64,000 nucleotides of DNA from Chryseobacterium sp. Leaf405. GTDB taxonomy: Bacteria > Bacteroidota > Bacteroidia > Flavobacteriales > Weeksellaceae. The translations under genes and the position numbers were made by a program. The notes under the pieces were generated by a model, which saw nothing but the letters and a program-made list of their open reading frames with translations, did not search any database and was not told where the DNA came from. The stretch lies in contig NZ_LMQN01000015.1 of the NCBI RefSeq assembly GCF_001425355.1, positions 1 to 64,000 of the forward strand, in the 5' to 3' direction. Shown piece by piece: positions 1 through 8,312 of this stretch (position 1 is its first letter; every line of letters begins with the position of its first letter).

Positions 1-134
1 AAATTTTAATAAATGTAGAATTCAGAACATTTGCATTTTTGACGGATGGTGCAAAGGAGGGAGAAATTTTGCTCTGAATATTTATCTACAGAAGGTTGAC
101 GAAATTGAATTTTAAAACCTAAGTTTATATCATA

Positions 135-238
135 TAGCTCCGTCCTAGCCCAGATTGAAACGGCATCCTTTTAGGCGGCGGGCGGAGCAAAGCGTAGACC
201 GCCGCCTAAAAGACACAGTGGAAAGCTGGAAAGAGCTA
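135..238 (+). ncRNA. Structured palindromic intergenic element (candidate ncRNA or dispersed repeat)
   Basis: A nested near-palindrome of about 104 bases. The outer arms TAGCTC (135-140) and GAGCTA (233-238) pair perfectly. TCC/GGA and AGC/GCT pair inside them. The core is a perfect 13-base inverted repeat, TTTTAGGCGGCGG (169-181) with CCGCCGCCTAAAA (199-211), around a 17-base loop GCGGAGCAAAGCGTAGA. It is much more GC-rich than its surroundings. I recall similar palindromes between genes in related flavobacteria; it could be a structured RNA (the Flavo-1 type was considered) or a mobile palindromic repeat. Strand is arbitrary because the element is nearly symmetric. Confidence 0.45.
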
Positions 239-259
239 CTGAAAATTCATTATCATAAA

Positions 260-289
260 ATATTGCAAACTGAGATCGTTTTGCAATAT
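260..289. promoter_or_regulatory. Perfect 10-bp inverted repeat upstream of the AraC-type gene
   Basis: ATATTGCAAA (260-269) and TTTGCAATAT (280-289) form a perfect inverted repeat with a 10-base spacer, ending 31 bases before the start codon at 321. The position suits an operator for autoregulation of the adjacent AraC-family gene, or a hairpin in its leader. No T-run follows directly, so a terminator is less likely. The function is inferred. Confidence 0.4.
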
Positions 290-320
290 CTTTGTTGCTT
301 CGTTTTAAAACAATAATGGA

Positions 321-1205
321 ATGGGCAGTTTGAAGAAATTGGAGATCAAAAAAAATATTCAGAAGGAGGAAGATAAAAATCTGTCTTTTCGGGTTTTTGA
401 TTTAAATGAAGAAAATTTAAAGGACTATTTTAAGCCTCATAAAAAAGATCATTTCTTAATCATTATTATTAAAGAAGGAACCTTACAACTTCATATTGAA
501 GAAAAGATTAATTATCTGAAAGCCGGAAAAATTTCTGTGGTATTTCCTGAGCAGGTTCATTTTATTTCTGATTTAAGCGAAGATTTGAAAGGAAAAATCA
601 TTCTGTTTGAGGAAATATTATTCTGCTCAGATATTTTAAAAAATGAATTGAGTACTTATAATGTGAATCTTTCCACACAACTTAACTGTACCATTCTTAC
701 TCCAGAAGATTTTGAGCAAAGTTTACAATCAATTCAGATTATTCAGGGAATTTATCAAAAGCCGAGTTTAATAAAAAAAGAACAGGCGAGATTTCTTATA
801 AAGATTTTCCTTTTAGGATTGATTGAATCCGTTCACGGGTTACATCCTATTTTACATAGAGAAACTGCCGACAAACCTATTTATGTTAAATTTAAAAAAT
901 TACTGAACGAACATTATAAACAATACAGAACCGTTCAATATTACGCCGAAGAATTGGCAATTACTCCGAAAAAATTAAATTCAATCACCAAAAAACATTG
1001 TGGAGAAACCGCAATTCAGGCGATTCACAACCGAATTTTAATGGAAATAAAGCGTCAACTGATGTTTTCTGACCTTTCACATAAGGAAATCGCTTTTGAC
1101 CTGGGTTTCAATTCCCCTTCTGCGCTCAATAAATTCGTAAAATCAAAACTCAAAGAAACGCCTACGGAACTTCAGCAGGAACTGGCGCAAATGTATAACG
1201 CATAG
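321..1205 (+). CDS. AraC family transcriptional regulator
   Basis: A 294-residue protein with an N-terminal cupin-like sensor region (about residues 25-110, beta-rich, including LQLHIEEKINYLKAGKISVV). The C-terminal AraC double helix-turn-helix spans about 195-290. Recognisable parts are YYAEELAITPKKLNSITKK for the first HTH and EIAFDLGFNSPSALNKFVK for the second, which carries the typical LGF.s.s.F.r.FK pattern. An alternative ATG at 316 is in another frame and stops at once, so 321 is the start. It lies 67 bases upstream of the alcohol dehydrogenase on the same strand, which makes that gene a plausible target. The effector is unknown. Confidence 0.9.
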   Translation: MGSLKKLEIKKNIQKEEDKNLSFRVFDLNEENLKDYFKPHKKDHFLIIIIKEGTLQLHIEEKINYLKAGKISVVFPEQVHFISDLSEDLKGKIILFEEILFCSDILKNELSTYNVNLSTQLNCTILTPEDFEQSLQSIQIIQGIYQKPSLIKKEQARFLIKIFLLGLIESVHGLHPILHRETADKPIYVKFKKLLNEHYKQYRTVQYYAEELAITPKKLNSITKKHCGETAIQAIHNRILMEIKRQLMFSDLSHKEIAFDLGFNSPSALNKFVKSKLKETPTELQQELAQMYNA

Positions 1206-1240
1206 TCTTATTTGTATAACATCATTCCTTTTGCTGTTTT

Positions 1241-1248
1241 TAATTTTG
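1241..1248 (+). promoter_or_regulatory. Candidate -7 box of the alcohol dehydrogenase gene
   Basis: TAATTTTG matches the Bacteroidota -7 consensus TAnnTTTG and lies 24 bases before the ATG at 1273. No well-spaced -33 TTTG was found, so this is weak support only. Confidence 0.35.
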
Positions 1249-1272
1249 CATCATTAAATTAAAGAATAAAAA

Positions 1273-2442
1273 ATGAGCAAATTATTTATTGCAGGAGAGG
1301 TTTTCCATGGTGCAGGAACTCTTTCTGAATTAGCAAATATTAAAGGTAAAAAAGCAGTAATCGTAACTGGAGGAAGCTCGATGAGAAAAAGCGGAACGTT
1401 GGATAAAGCAGTTGCTTTTCTTACTGAAGCAGGAATCGAAACTCAGATTTTCGATGGTGTGGAAGAAGATCCATCATCTGCAACGTGTATGAAAGGTGCT
1501 GAAATGATTCAAAATTTCCAACCGGACTGGATTATCGGTTTAGGAGGTTGTTCAGCAATTGATGCGGCAAAGATTATGTGGGTTTTCTACGAATATCCTG
1601 ATGCGGATTTCGATGCGATGATCAAACCTTTCACTGTACCTGTTTTAAGAAACAAAGCTAAATTTATCGCTATTCCATCTACAAGCGGAACGGGAACTGA
1701 AACGACAGGTTTAGCAGTAATTACAAATCGTGAAAAAGGAGTAAAATATCCAATTGTTTCTTATGAATTGACTCCGGATATTGCGATTATCGATGGTGAA
1801 ATATGTGCTTCAATGCCGGCTCACGTTACAGCCAATACAGGTCTTGATGTTTTAACTCACTGTGTTGAAGCTTATGTTTCTAATATCGACAACAATATTG
1901 CAGATGCACTTTCTAAAGGTGGTTTGGAATTGGTTTTCGATAATCTAAAAGAAGTTGTAGAAAATCCAACTAATATCGCAGCTCGTCAAAATATGCACGA
2001 TGCGTCATTTATGGGAGGTTTGGCTTTCAATAATGCATGGTTGGGAATTGTTCATTCTCTGTCTCACCAGGTTGGTGCTTTGTACGGAATTCCTCACGGT
2101 GCTTCCAATGCGATTTTCTTACCGAATGTTATCCGTTTTAATGCTCAGGCGACTGAACGTTATCCTGATTTAGCAAAAGTAATCGGTAAAGAAACGGCTG
2201 AAGAATTGGCTCAGGCTATCGAAACTCTTCGTTCGGAAATTAACAATCAATCTTCTATCAAAGAATTCGGAATTTCAAGAGAAGACTGGGATAAAAACCT
2301 TGACTATATCGCCAACAATGCTTTGGTAGATCCTTGTACAGGTTTCAACCCAAGAGTTCCTACTCTGGATGAATTGAAAGCGATTTACAATGCTTGTTAT
2401 GAAGGTGTCGTATATGCTGAGGAAACAGTTGTTGCAGGATAA
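1273..2442 (+). CDS. Iron-containing (group III) alcohol dehydrogenase
   Basis: 389 residues, the usual length for group III metal-dependent alcohol dehydrogenases, which interconvert alcohols and aldehydes with NAD(P)H in the cytoplasm. The nucleotide-binding part is seen in GLGGCSAIDAAKIMW (about residue 90) and in IPSTSGTGTETTGLAVITN (about 136). The metal-binding histidines lie in HSLSHQVGALYGIPHG (about 261-276). The preceding AraC-type gene may regulate it, and a hairpin terminator follows directly. Physiological substrate is not evident; butanol- and propanediol-type dehydrogenases share these motifs. Confidence 0.93.
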   Translation: MSKLFIAGEVFHGAGTLSELANIKGKKAVIVTGGSSMRKSGTLDKAVAFLTEAGIETQIFDGVEEDPSSATCMKGAEMIQNFQPDWIIGLGGCSAIDAAKIMWVFYEYPDADFDAMIKPFTVPVLRNKAKFIAIPSTSGTGTETTGLAVITNREKGVKYPIVSYELTPDIAIIDGEICASMPAHVTANTGLDVLTHCVEAYVSNIDNNIADALSKGGLELVFDNLKEVVENPTNIAARQNMHDASFMGGLAFNNAWLGIVHSLSHQVGALYGIPHGASNAIFLPNVIRFNAQATERYPDLAKVIGKETAEELAQAIETLRSEINNQSSIKEFGISREDWDKNLDYIANNALVDPCTGFNPRVPTLDELKAIYNACYEGVVYAEETVVAG

Positions 2443-2464
2443 TTTTATAATTACATTTCAACAT

Positions 2465-2500
2465 AAAAAAACAGGAAGTCAAATTGATTTCCTGTTTTTT
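2465..2500. terminator. Bidirectional terminator between convergent genes
   Basis: ACAGGAA (2471-2477) pairs with TTCCTGT (2489-2495). An A-run lies on the left and a T-run on the right, so the hairpin can work in both directions. It sits between the stop of the dehydrogenase (2442) and the end of the convergent gene (2504). Confidence 0.8.
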
Positions 2501-2503
2501 GTT

Positions 2504-2914
2504 TTATTGATAGATAACAACATCATCTTTTTTAATCTGGTAACCTGTCTTTTTGTAAGGAATTAAAACATAACTTTCTTTAATATGAGTTCCGCTTTTC
2601 CAAATTTTCCCTTTTCCCTGTCTGTCGAGAATAATGCTTTTGGCACTTCCATCCGGAATGAATATTTCAGCTTTTTTCATATTCTTGCTGAAAATCACTG
2701 CTGTCATTGAAGTGGAACTTCCGGCAGGATTAACTTCTTTTAGTTTAATTTTCTGTTCGAAAACCCGTACGCAATCATTTCTAAGTTGGGAATAGGTGTA
2801 CCCTGCCGAACCTCTGCAGCCGTGAACATCTTTGTCACCTCCCACCATCGGAGCTTTTTGTGCAAAAGCAAAAGCACCAATAAACAAAGCGCTGAATAAA
2901 ATTGTTTTTTTCAT
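2504..2914 (-). CDS. Small secreted protein of unknown function
   Basis: 136 residues beginning with a clear signal peptide (MKKTILFSALFIGAFAFAQ), so it is exported to the periplasm or beyond. The mature part has two cysteines in GCRGSAGYTYSQLRNDCVR (about residues 32-50), which may form a disulfide. The rest is a short beta-rich domain with lysines. Proteins with the same GC.GSAGY..S.L..dC pattern are familiar from flavobacterial genomes but I know of no function. Single gene, facing the dehydrogenase. Confidence 0.8.
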   Translation of the reverse strand: MKKTILFSALFIGAFAFAQKAPMVGGDKDVHGCRGSAGYTYSQLRNDCVRVFEQKIKLKEVNPAGSSTSMTAVIFSKNMKKAEIFIPDGSAKSIILDRQGKGKIWKSGTHIKESYVLIPYKKTGYQIKKDDVVIYQ

Positions 2915-3055
2915 GGTATCATTTTTTAATAATAGTTTACCCTAAGATACGAAAATGCTACTTTTCTGAATGACTTTACTTAATTTATTTTGTTCTGTTG
3001 ACTTTTGGATGATATTATAAAACAGTACTTGTATATTTTGAAAAATTGATTCGTC

Positions 3056-3102
3056 GGTTCGAGTGTTTTTCGCAGCGGAGCGTAGAAAAATGTACCGAGA
3101 AC
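3056..3102. repeat. REP-like imperfect palindrome 1
   Basis: GTTC...GTTTTTC is mirrored by GAAAAAT...GAAC around GCAGCGGAGCGTA. The loop resembles the GCGGAGCAAAGCG loop of the element at 135-238. It is likely a dispersed intergenic palindrome of this genome. Confidence 0.45.
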
Positions 3103-3136
3103 TGTGAATGGCAAACTTTGGTTGTTTAATTAGGAA

Positions 3137-3175
3137 ACTTCTCGATACGATTTTTTACAAAAATCTACTCGAAGT
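3137..3175. repeat. REP-like imperfect palindrome 2
   Basis: ACTTC and GATTTTT on the left mirror AAAAATC and GAAGT on the right, with a short loop. It has the same style as the palindrome 35 bases to the left, so the two may form a REP doublet. Reading as a transposase-mobilised REP or a transcription-end hairpin is inference. Confidence 0.4.
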
Positions 3176-3275
3176 GACGAAATGAAGGAAAAATGTGAAA
3201 CGGGTTATAAAACAATAAAAAAATTATTATAAACCCAACCTCAACTGATTAAAGAGGATGATTAACTAATGTATA

Positions 3276-3443
3276 ATGAAAATCAACCGTTCAATTGAAG
3301 CAATCAACCATTACGATGAAGTATTTTAGTATTTCAACATAACAACCAACTGCTCCGTTGAAACAATCAACTACTTTGAAGAAGCAATCAACCATTCCGA
3401 AGTGCCAGTCAACCAGTCCGAAGAGGCAATCAAGTACAATTCA
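3276..3443. repeat. Degenerate 21-bp tandem repeat, about eight units
   Basis: Eight consecutive 21-base units start at 3276, 3297, 3318, 3339, 3360, 3381, 3402 and 3423. The core resembles GAAGCAATCAACCATTCCGA with variation. Units 2, 5 and 6 are closest to each other; units 3 and 8 are most decayed. The period is exact although the sequence drifts. A 21-base period equals seven codons, but in-frame stops such as TAG in unit 3 exclude a plus-strand product. Confidence 0.6.
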
Positions 3444-3510
3444 TTAAATTTTAATACTTTACAAGAACATCTAAATCTTTTCTCAGCACTCTTTATTATT
3501 TATTAAACAT

Positions 3511-3537
3511 AAAAAAGCCACTCTTTCGAATGGCTTT
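3511..3537 (-). terminator. bglX: Terminator of the GH3 gene
   Basis: AAAGCCA (3514-3520) pairs with TGGCTTT (3531-3537). Read on the minus strand, the hairpin is followed by a T-run. It ends the transcript of the gene that stops at 3560. Confidence 0.75.
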
Positions 3538-3559
3538 CAGAATGATTTCTTTGAATATC

Positions 3560-5887
3560 TTATTTTGTCCAGTTGATTTTTGAATGTTTTACTTCTTCGG
3601 AATTAGTTCCGATCATCACATCAAATTCTCCTGATTCCCAATCATACTTCAAATCTCCGTTGTAGAATTTTAAACTTTCCGGAGTAATGTCAAAAGTAAT
3701 TTTCTTAGACTCACCTTTTTTCAACATCACTTTTTGGAAACCTTTCAATTCTTTTACCGGTCTCGTGATGCTTCCCACCATATCTCTGATGTACAACTGA
3801 ACTACCTCAGCACCATCATAATTTCCGGAATTCGTAACCGTTACAGAAGCCTGAATCGTTTGATTTCCTTTTGGATTGGCATTAGAAACCGTAACATCAG
3901 AATAATTGAATTTTGTGTAACTCAACCCAAACCCAAACGGATATAAAGGCGTGTTACACTCATCCATATAATTGGAACGAAATCTTTGGTATTCGCATTT
4001 ATCAGTTAATTCCTGACTTAAAGGACGACCTGTATTTTTCGCATTATAATAAATCGGAACCTGTCCTAAACTTCTTGGGAATGTCATCGGCAGTTTTCCT
4101 GAAGGATTTACTTTTCCGAAAAGAACATCAGAAATTGCGTTTCCAGCTTCAGAACCTGCGAACCAAACGTTTAATATGGCATCAGGCGTATCTTTTACAT
4201 TCGTTAAAGCCAGAGGACGACCCGTGAAAAGTACCATTGCGATTGGCTTTCCTGTCTTTTTTAATTCGTTTAATAAATCAACCTGAGATTGAGGAATCGT
4301 AATCTCCGTTCTTGAAGAAGATTCACCACTCATTTCCGCAGATTCTCCAATTGCCAAAACAATAACATCTGCTTTGTTGGCAATGTCTACAGCTTCTTTT
4401 AACAAAACTTCTTTTGAACGGTTATCTCTGTCGGTTTTTTTACCATGCGCAGCATAAATATCTTCCAGTTTTGCATCATAATCGATGTTGGCACCTTTAG
4501 CAGAAACAAATTTCACATCTTTGCCAAAGTTTGCCTGAAGACCCTGCATTAAATTTACCGCTTTGTCATGCTGAGCAGCAACACTCCAGGTTCCCGCCAT
4601 ATTCAAAGAATTATTTACCAACGGTCCGATCACGGCAACGGTCCCTGATTTTTTCAAAGGAAGAACCTGATTGTCATTTTTCATTAAAACCATCGATTGT
4701 GCTGCGGCATTTCTGGCAATATTTCGGTTTTCCATGCTGTAAACCTCTTTTGCTGCCAATTTTGCATCACCGTGTTTGTAAGGATTATCGAACAAGCCTA
4801 AATCATATTTTGCTTCCAAAATTCTTTTTGCAGCCATATCGATTTCAGCCTGAGTTACTTTTCCTTCAGATAAAGATTTTTTAAGCGTTGTTAAAAATCC
4901 TTCACCCACCATATCCATATCAATTCCTGCTTTCAAGGCTAAAGCAGAAACCTGCTGAAGATCTCCCATTCCGTGATCAACCATTTCGTTGATTCCCGTG
5001 TAATCGGTCACTACGAAACCTTTAAAGTTCCATTTATTTCTTAAAACCTCAGTCTGAAGCCATCTGTTTCCTGTTGCAGGAACTCCGTCTACTTCATTGA
5101 AAGAAGCCATCACAGAAGCTACTCCTGCATCAACAGCTGCTTTGTAAGGTGGGAAATATTCATTGAACATTCTTACGTGGCTCATATCAACCGTATTGTA
5201 ATCTCTCCCAGATTCACCAGCTCCGTATAATGCAAAGTGCTTTACACACGCCAAAATATTGGTTCCGTTTGCCAAGTCTTTTCCCTGGTAACCGTACACC
5301 ATATTTTTAGCAATCTCACTTCCCAAATACGGATCTTCACCGGAACCTTCGGAAACCCTACCCCATCTTGGTTCGCGTGAAATATCGACCATCGGAGAAT
5401 ACGTCCAGTTTATTCCGTCAGACGCTGCTTCTTTTGCTGCAACTCTTGCTGACTGCTGAATTAAATTCATATCCCAGGAAGCCGCCAATCCTAATGGAAT
5501 CGGGAAGGTAGTTTCGTAACCGTGAATCACATCCATCCCGAAAATCAAAGGAATTTTCAGACGGCTGTTTTCAACAGCAACTTTCTGAACTGCCTTGATT
5601 TTATCTGCACCTTTTATATTGAATAGTCCACCAACTAAACCTTGTCCAACTTTTTTTCCGATGTCGGAACTTTTAGCCAAACCTGTAGTAAAATCTCCTG
5701 AACTTGGTAAATTCAGCTGTCCGATTTTTTCATCTAAAGTCATTTTCGACAAAAGATTATCTACAAAATCTTTCTTTTTAGTCTGATACTGAGCCGTCTG
5801 ATAAGACTGAACGGGTTTCGTGACCATTTCCTGCGCCGAAAACACAGGTGCCAATGCTAAAGTGGCGATTACAATTAACTTTTTCAT
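3560..5887 (-). CDS. bglX: Glycoside hydrolase family 3 beta-glucosidase, secreted
   Basis: 775 residues from the ATG at 5887, chosen because it opens a signal peptide (MKKLIVIATLALAPVFSAQ); an upstream in-frame start at 6007 would add 40 unlikely residues. GH3 layout: the (beta/alpha)8 domain holds KHFALYGAGESGRDYNTVDM (about 215) and the nucleophile Asp295 in VVTDYTGINE. The second domain has AIGESAEMSGESSSR. A fibronectin-like C-terminal domain (about 680-770) ends the protein. It cleaves glucose from the non-reducing end of beta-gluco-oligosaccharides in the periplasm. Last gene of the SusC/SusD locus, so it probably finishes oligosaccharides released by the GH144-like enzyme. Length matches E. 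coli BglX. Confidence 0.92.
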   Translation of the reverse strand: MKKLIVIATLALAPVFSAQEMVTKPVQSYQTAQYQTKKKDFVDNLLSKMTLDEKIGQLNLPSSGDFTTGLAKSSDIGKKVGQGLVGGLFNIKGADKIKAVQKVAVENSRLKIPLIFGMDVIHGYETTFPIPLGLAASWDMNLIQQSARVAAKEAASDGINWTYSPMVDISREPRWGRVSEGSGEDPYLGSEIAKNMVYGYQGKDLANGTNILACVKHFALYGAGESGRDYNTVDMSHVRMFNEYFPPYKAAVDAGVASVMASFNEVDGVPATGNRWLQTEVLRNKWNFKGFVVTDYTGINEMVDHGMGDLQQVSALALKAGIDMDMVGEGFLTTLKKSLSEGKVTQAEIDMAAKRILEAKYDLGLFDNPYKHGDAKLAAKEVYSMENRNIARNAAAQSMVLMKNDNQVLPLKKSGTVAVIGPLVNNSLNMAGTWSVAAQHDKAVNLMQGLQANFGKDVKFVSAKGANIDYDAKLEDIYAAHGKKTDRDNRSKEVLLKEAVDIANKADVIVLAIGESAEMSGESSSRTEITIPQSQVDLLNELKKTGKPIAMVLFTGRPLALTNVKDTPDAILNVWFAGSEAGNAISDVLFGKVNPSGKLPMTFPRSLGQVPIYYNAKNTGRPLSQELTDKCEYQRFRSNYMDECNTPLYPFGFGLSYTKFNYSDVTVSNANPKGNQTIQASVTVTNSGNYDGAEVVQLYIRDMVGSITRPVKELKGFQKVMLKKGESKKITFDITPESLKFYNGDLKYDWESGEFDVMIGTNSEEVKHSKINWTK

Positions 5888-6069
5888 AGGTATCTTCTTC
5901 TTATAAATTATAGTTCTATTTTTTTGTCTAATTTTTTTAACAATGAAATATTTTAACGCAAAGATCATTAAGATTTTCTTTAATAAATATTCCGTTTTTA
6001 AGATCACAAAGGCGTTTCACTTAAATAAGATCGCCAAGATTTTTCTCATTATTATTAATATTAAATGAA

Positions 6070-6777
6070 TTATTTTTCTTTCCTTTTTGACAACATCCAT
6101 TCGTATAATTTTGGATTTGAATACGTAGAATCCCAAGAGTTGTGGTTATCATTAGGAAAGATTGTTAATTCGCTGGTTGAATTTACCGGATGTAATGCCT
6201 GATAAAAATTCAATGCATTTTCAGGTAAAACTACGTCATCCATTCCGCCATGAAAAATTTTCATGTTTACATTCTTATATTGATCGATGTTCGCATACAT
6301 TACTCGATCAGTCGGTGCGCAAACTGAAACTACTGCTGCGAACATCTCTGGATGCTCCATTGCCAGTTTTAATGTTCCCCAACCTCCCATTGAAAGTCCG
6401 GTAAGGTAAATTCTGGAAGCATCAACTTTATATTTTGACTGAATTTCTTTGATTAAATTATAAACCGTCACCGTATCCCACCATGTGTTTTCAGGACATT
6501 GCGGTGCCAGAATTGCAACCGGTTCTTTGATGAGATTTTTATACGTAAACGGGCTGTGCGCTTTTACAATCTCTAAATTATTTCCTCTTTCTCCCGAACC
6601 ATGAAGAAACACGATCAAAGGGACATTTCCTTTGGTATTTTGAGGATAATCCAGTATATAAGAAATTTTTTCCTGTCTTTTGACTTCTTTATTTAATTCT
6701 GCTTTGATTTCCTGGGCGTTTACACTTAGGGATAATGGGAGAAGTAATAGTGGAAGGTGTTTTAGTTTTAATTTCAT
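6070..6777 (-). CDS. Secreted alpha/beta-hydrolase (esterase/prolyl oligopeptidase-like)
   Basis: 235 residues with signal peptide MKLKLKHLPLLLLPLSLSVNAQ. Alpha/beta-hydrolase signs are FLHGSGERGNN (oxyanion hole side, about residue 57), the nucleophile elbow GLSMGGWG with Ser129, an acid in HGGMDDVV (about 185), and a histidine in NDNHNSW (about 211). Family members include carbohydrate esterases attached to glycan loci. It sits between the GH3 and GH144-like genes on the same strand, so removal of acyl groups from the glycan is plausible. A general peptidase role cannot be excluded. Confidence 0.82.
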   Translation of the reverse strand: MKLKLKHLPLLLLPLSLSVNAQEIKAELNKEVKRQEKISYILDYPQNTKGNVPLIVFLHGSGERGNNLEIVKAHSPFTYKNLIKEPVAILAPQCPENTWWDTVTVYNLIKEIQSKYKVDASRIYLTGLSMGGWGTLKLAMEHPEMFAAVVSVCAPTDRVMYANIDQYKNVNMKIFHGGMDDVVLPENALNFYQALHPVNSTSELTIFPNDNHNSWDSTYSNPKLYEWMLSKRKEK

Positions 6778-6789
6778 TTTAATATTAGG

Positions 6790-6850
6790 TTTTGGCTAAA
6801 GCCATTTGATTTTGGTTTTATTCAAACGAGCTAAAGCCCGTTCCTATTGA
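6790..6850. repeat. Intergenic repeat with GGCTAAAGCC-type palindromes
   Basis: The gap between the esterase and GH144-like genes holds GGCTAAAGCC and, about 35 bases on, GAGCTAAAGCCCGTTC. This pair resembles a short dispersed intergenic repeat common in flavobacteria. That it is dispersed here is from recollection, not from this window. Confidence 0.35.
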
Positions 6851-6853
6851 TAT

Positions 6854-8242
6854 TTATTTGATATTATATTTTTCAGATTTGAAGCTTAATTTTTTCAATC
6901 CCTGTTGAATTTCGGGAGCATTCATGAATAATTTCCATAAAAATCCGGTTCTGTAGTTTTCAATCATCGGACCAATAGTTCCCTGATCGATTGCTAAATA
7001 TCTTGGCGTTGTCCAATTATTATAATTAATTGAAGTGGCATCAAAAGGTCCCGCAGAACCGATAAATTCAGGCTTTTGAGTATACATAAATCTCAGAAAA
7101 TCCATGGATTCTTTTGGTGAATACGGAAAACTGCTCAATGCTGCAGTAGGAGTGATTACTCCATGGTCATTTTGCGGAAAGTGAGCGTCATAACCTACAC
7201 TTCCATCCTTGTTTCTTGAATAACCTGCCGTTAATCCCCAATAATTTGGTCCGTATCCTTTCCATCCTTTTGGGTTTTCGACGCAGTATTTGTAGTCGAT
7301 TAAAACCTGATTTTTATTTAAATCAAAGTAATTTTTAATTAATTTATCCGATAAATTGGTAGGATCTAAACCGATGTAAGAATATTGTGTCCAAAATAAA
7401 GGTCCGCCATATTCTTCGGCTCCGTTGTGTTTTACATACATTGGAAGTCCGTATTTTTCTTTATCTGAAAGGTAGGTTCCGTTTCTTGTCCACCCTTTGT
7501 AATAGGTTTCGGCATCAATTGAATACGTTGGAGATGAAGCGGCTAAAATATATGTAATCAAACATTCATTATAACCCTGCAGTGGAAAATTCATTTCCCA
7601 TTGGTATTCCGGTGACCAATGCCAATATAATACTTTTTCGCCTCCTTTTGTGTACCAGTTCCATTGAATTCCTTTCCATAGTTCGTCGCATTTTTGAGCT
7701 AAGGCTTTTTCTTCAGCATTTCCGTTTTTAAAATATTCACGAACCATTAAAATTCCTGAAGTTAAAAATGCTGTTTCCACTAAATCTCCTCCATTATCTT
7801 TCTTTCCAAAAGGAACAGTTTTTCCTGTTTCTCCATTAATCCAGTGTGACCAGGCTCCTTTATGACGGTCTGCTTTTGCAAGGAAATCCATCATATTGGT
7901 TAATCTTTTCACCGCTTCCTTTCTTGGAACAAAACCTCTTTCGACTCCGACCAAAATAGTTGCTAAGCCAAATCCTGATCCACCTGTTGTAACAACGTGT
8001 TTATCATTATCCGGATAGATATTGTCTTCGTGATAGCGCTCTCTTCCCAACATTGAATTCGGTTCGGCATAGTCCCAGAAATATTTTAAAGCATCTTTCT
8101 GAACTTTGTCCATGAGTTGCTCATCAGTAATATTACTTTTTACCGTTTCAACTTTTGAAATTTTGTGATTGACACTCTGAGAATTTTTGCATGAAACTGC
8201 CAGTAATGATATTGCCGTAATCGATAATATTATCCTTTTCAT
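6854..8242 (-). CDS. GH144-like (glycoamylase-fold) lipoprotein, probable endo-beta-1,2-glucanase
   Basis: 462 residues. The lipobox LLAVSC (Cys18) marks an outer-membrane or periplasmic lipoprotein. The mature protein has the (alpha/alpha)6 glycoamylase family pattern: FWDYAEPNSMLGRERY (about 56), VVTTGGSGFGLATILVGVER (about 83), GAWSHWING and GDLVETAFLTSGILMVREYF (about 150), and NDHGVITPTAALSSFPYSP (about 358). GH144 founding members are endo-beta-1,2-glucanases (Chitinophaga pinensis SGL). Neighbouring SusC/D and GH3 genes fit that role. The older label glucoamylase is less likely for this subfamily. Confidence 0.8.
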   Translation of the reverse strand: MKRIILSITAISLLAVSCKNSQSVNHKISKVETVKSNITDEQLMDKVQKDALKYFWDYAEPNSMLGRERYHEDNIYPDNDKHVVTTGGSGFGLATILVGVERGFVPRKEAVKRLTNMMDFLAKADRHKGAWSHWINGETGKTVPFGKKDNGGDLVETAFLTSGILMVREYFKNGNAEEKALAQKCDELWKGIQWNWYTKGGEKVLYWHWSPEYQWEMNFPLQGYNECLITYILAASSPTYSIDAETYYKGWTRNGTYLSDKEKYGLPMYVKHNGAEEYGGPLFWTQYSYIGLDPTNLSDKLIKNYFDLNKNQVLIDYKYCVENPKGWKGYGPNYWGLTAGYSRNKDGSVGYDAHFPQNDHGVITPTAALSSFPYSPKESMDFLRFMYTQKPEFIGSAGPFDATSINYNNWTTPRYLAIDQGTIGPMIENYRTGFLWKLFMNAPEIQQGLKKLSFKSEKYNIK

Positions 8243-8273
8243 TGTAACATTTTTTAAACGAAATACTAAAAGA

Positions 8274-8297
8274 AAAGGAGAACTTTCATTCTCCTTT
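8274..8297 (-). terminator. Hairpin terminator or attenuator after susD
   Basis: AAAGGAGAA (8274-8282) and TTCTCCTTT (8289-8297) pair perfectly over a 6-base loop. On the minus strand a T-rich stretch follows. It lies just behind the SusD stop and before the GH144-like gene, so it may reduce read-through from susCD into the enzyme genes. Confidence 0.7.
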
Positions 8298-8312
8298 AAG
8301 TTTTATTTATTT

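Larger units (their letters stand above)
2915..3559. other. 645-bp intergenic region with repeats, no gene
   Basis: No convincing coding sequence is seen. It contains two hairpin-forming palindromes (3056-3102 and 3137-3175), a degenerate 21-bp tandem repeat array (3276-3443) and the terminator of the GH3 gene (3511-3537). These are listed separately. Confidence 0.7.

Noticed and set aside
3276-3443. CRISPR array
   Set aside because: Units are contiguous 21-mers that vary throughout; there is no alternation of constant repeat and unique spacer, and no cas gene is near.
3560-6007. Longer start at 6007 for the GH3 gene
   Set aside because: The added 40 residues would bury the evident signal peptide.
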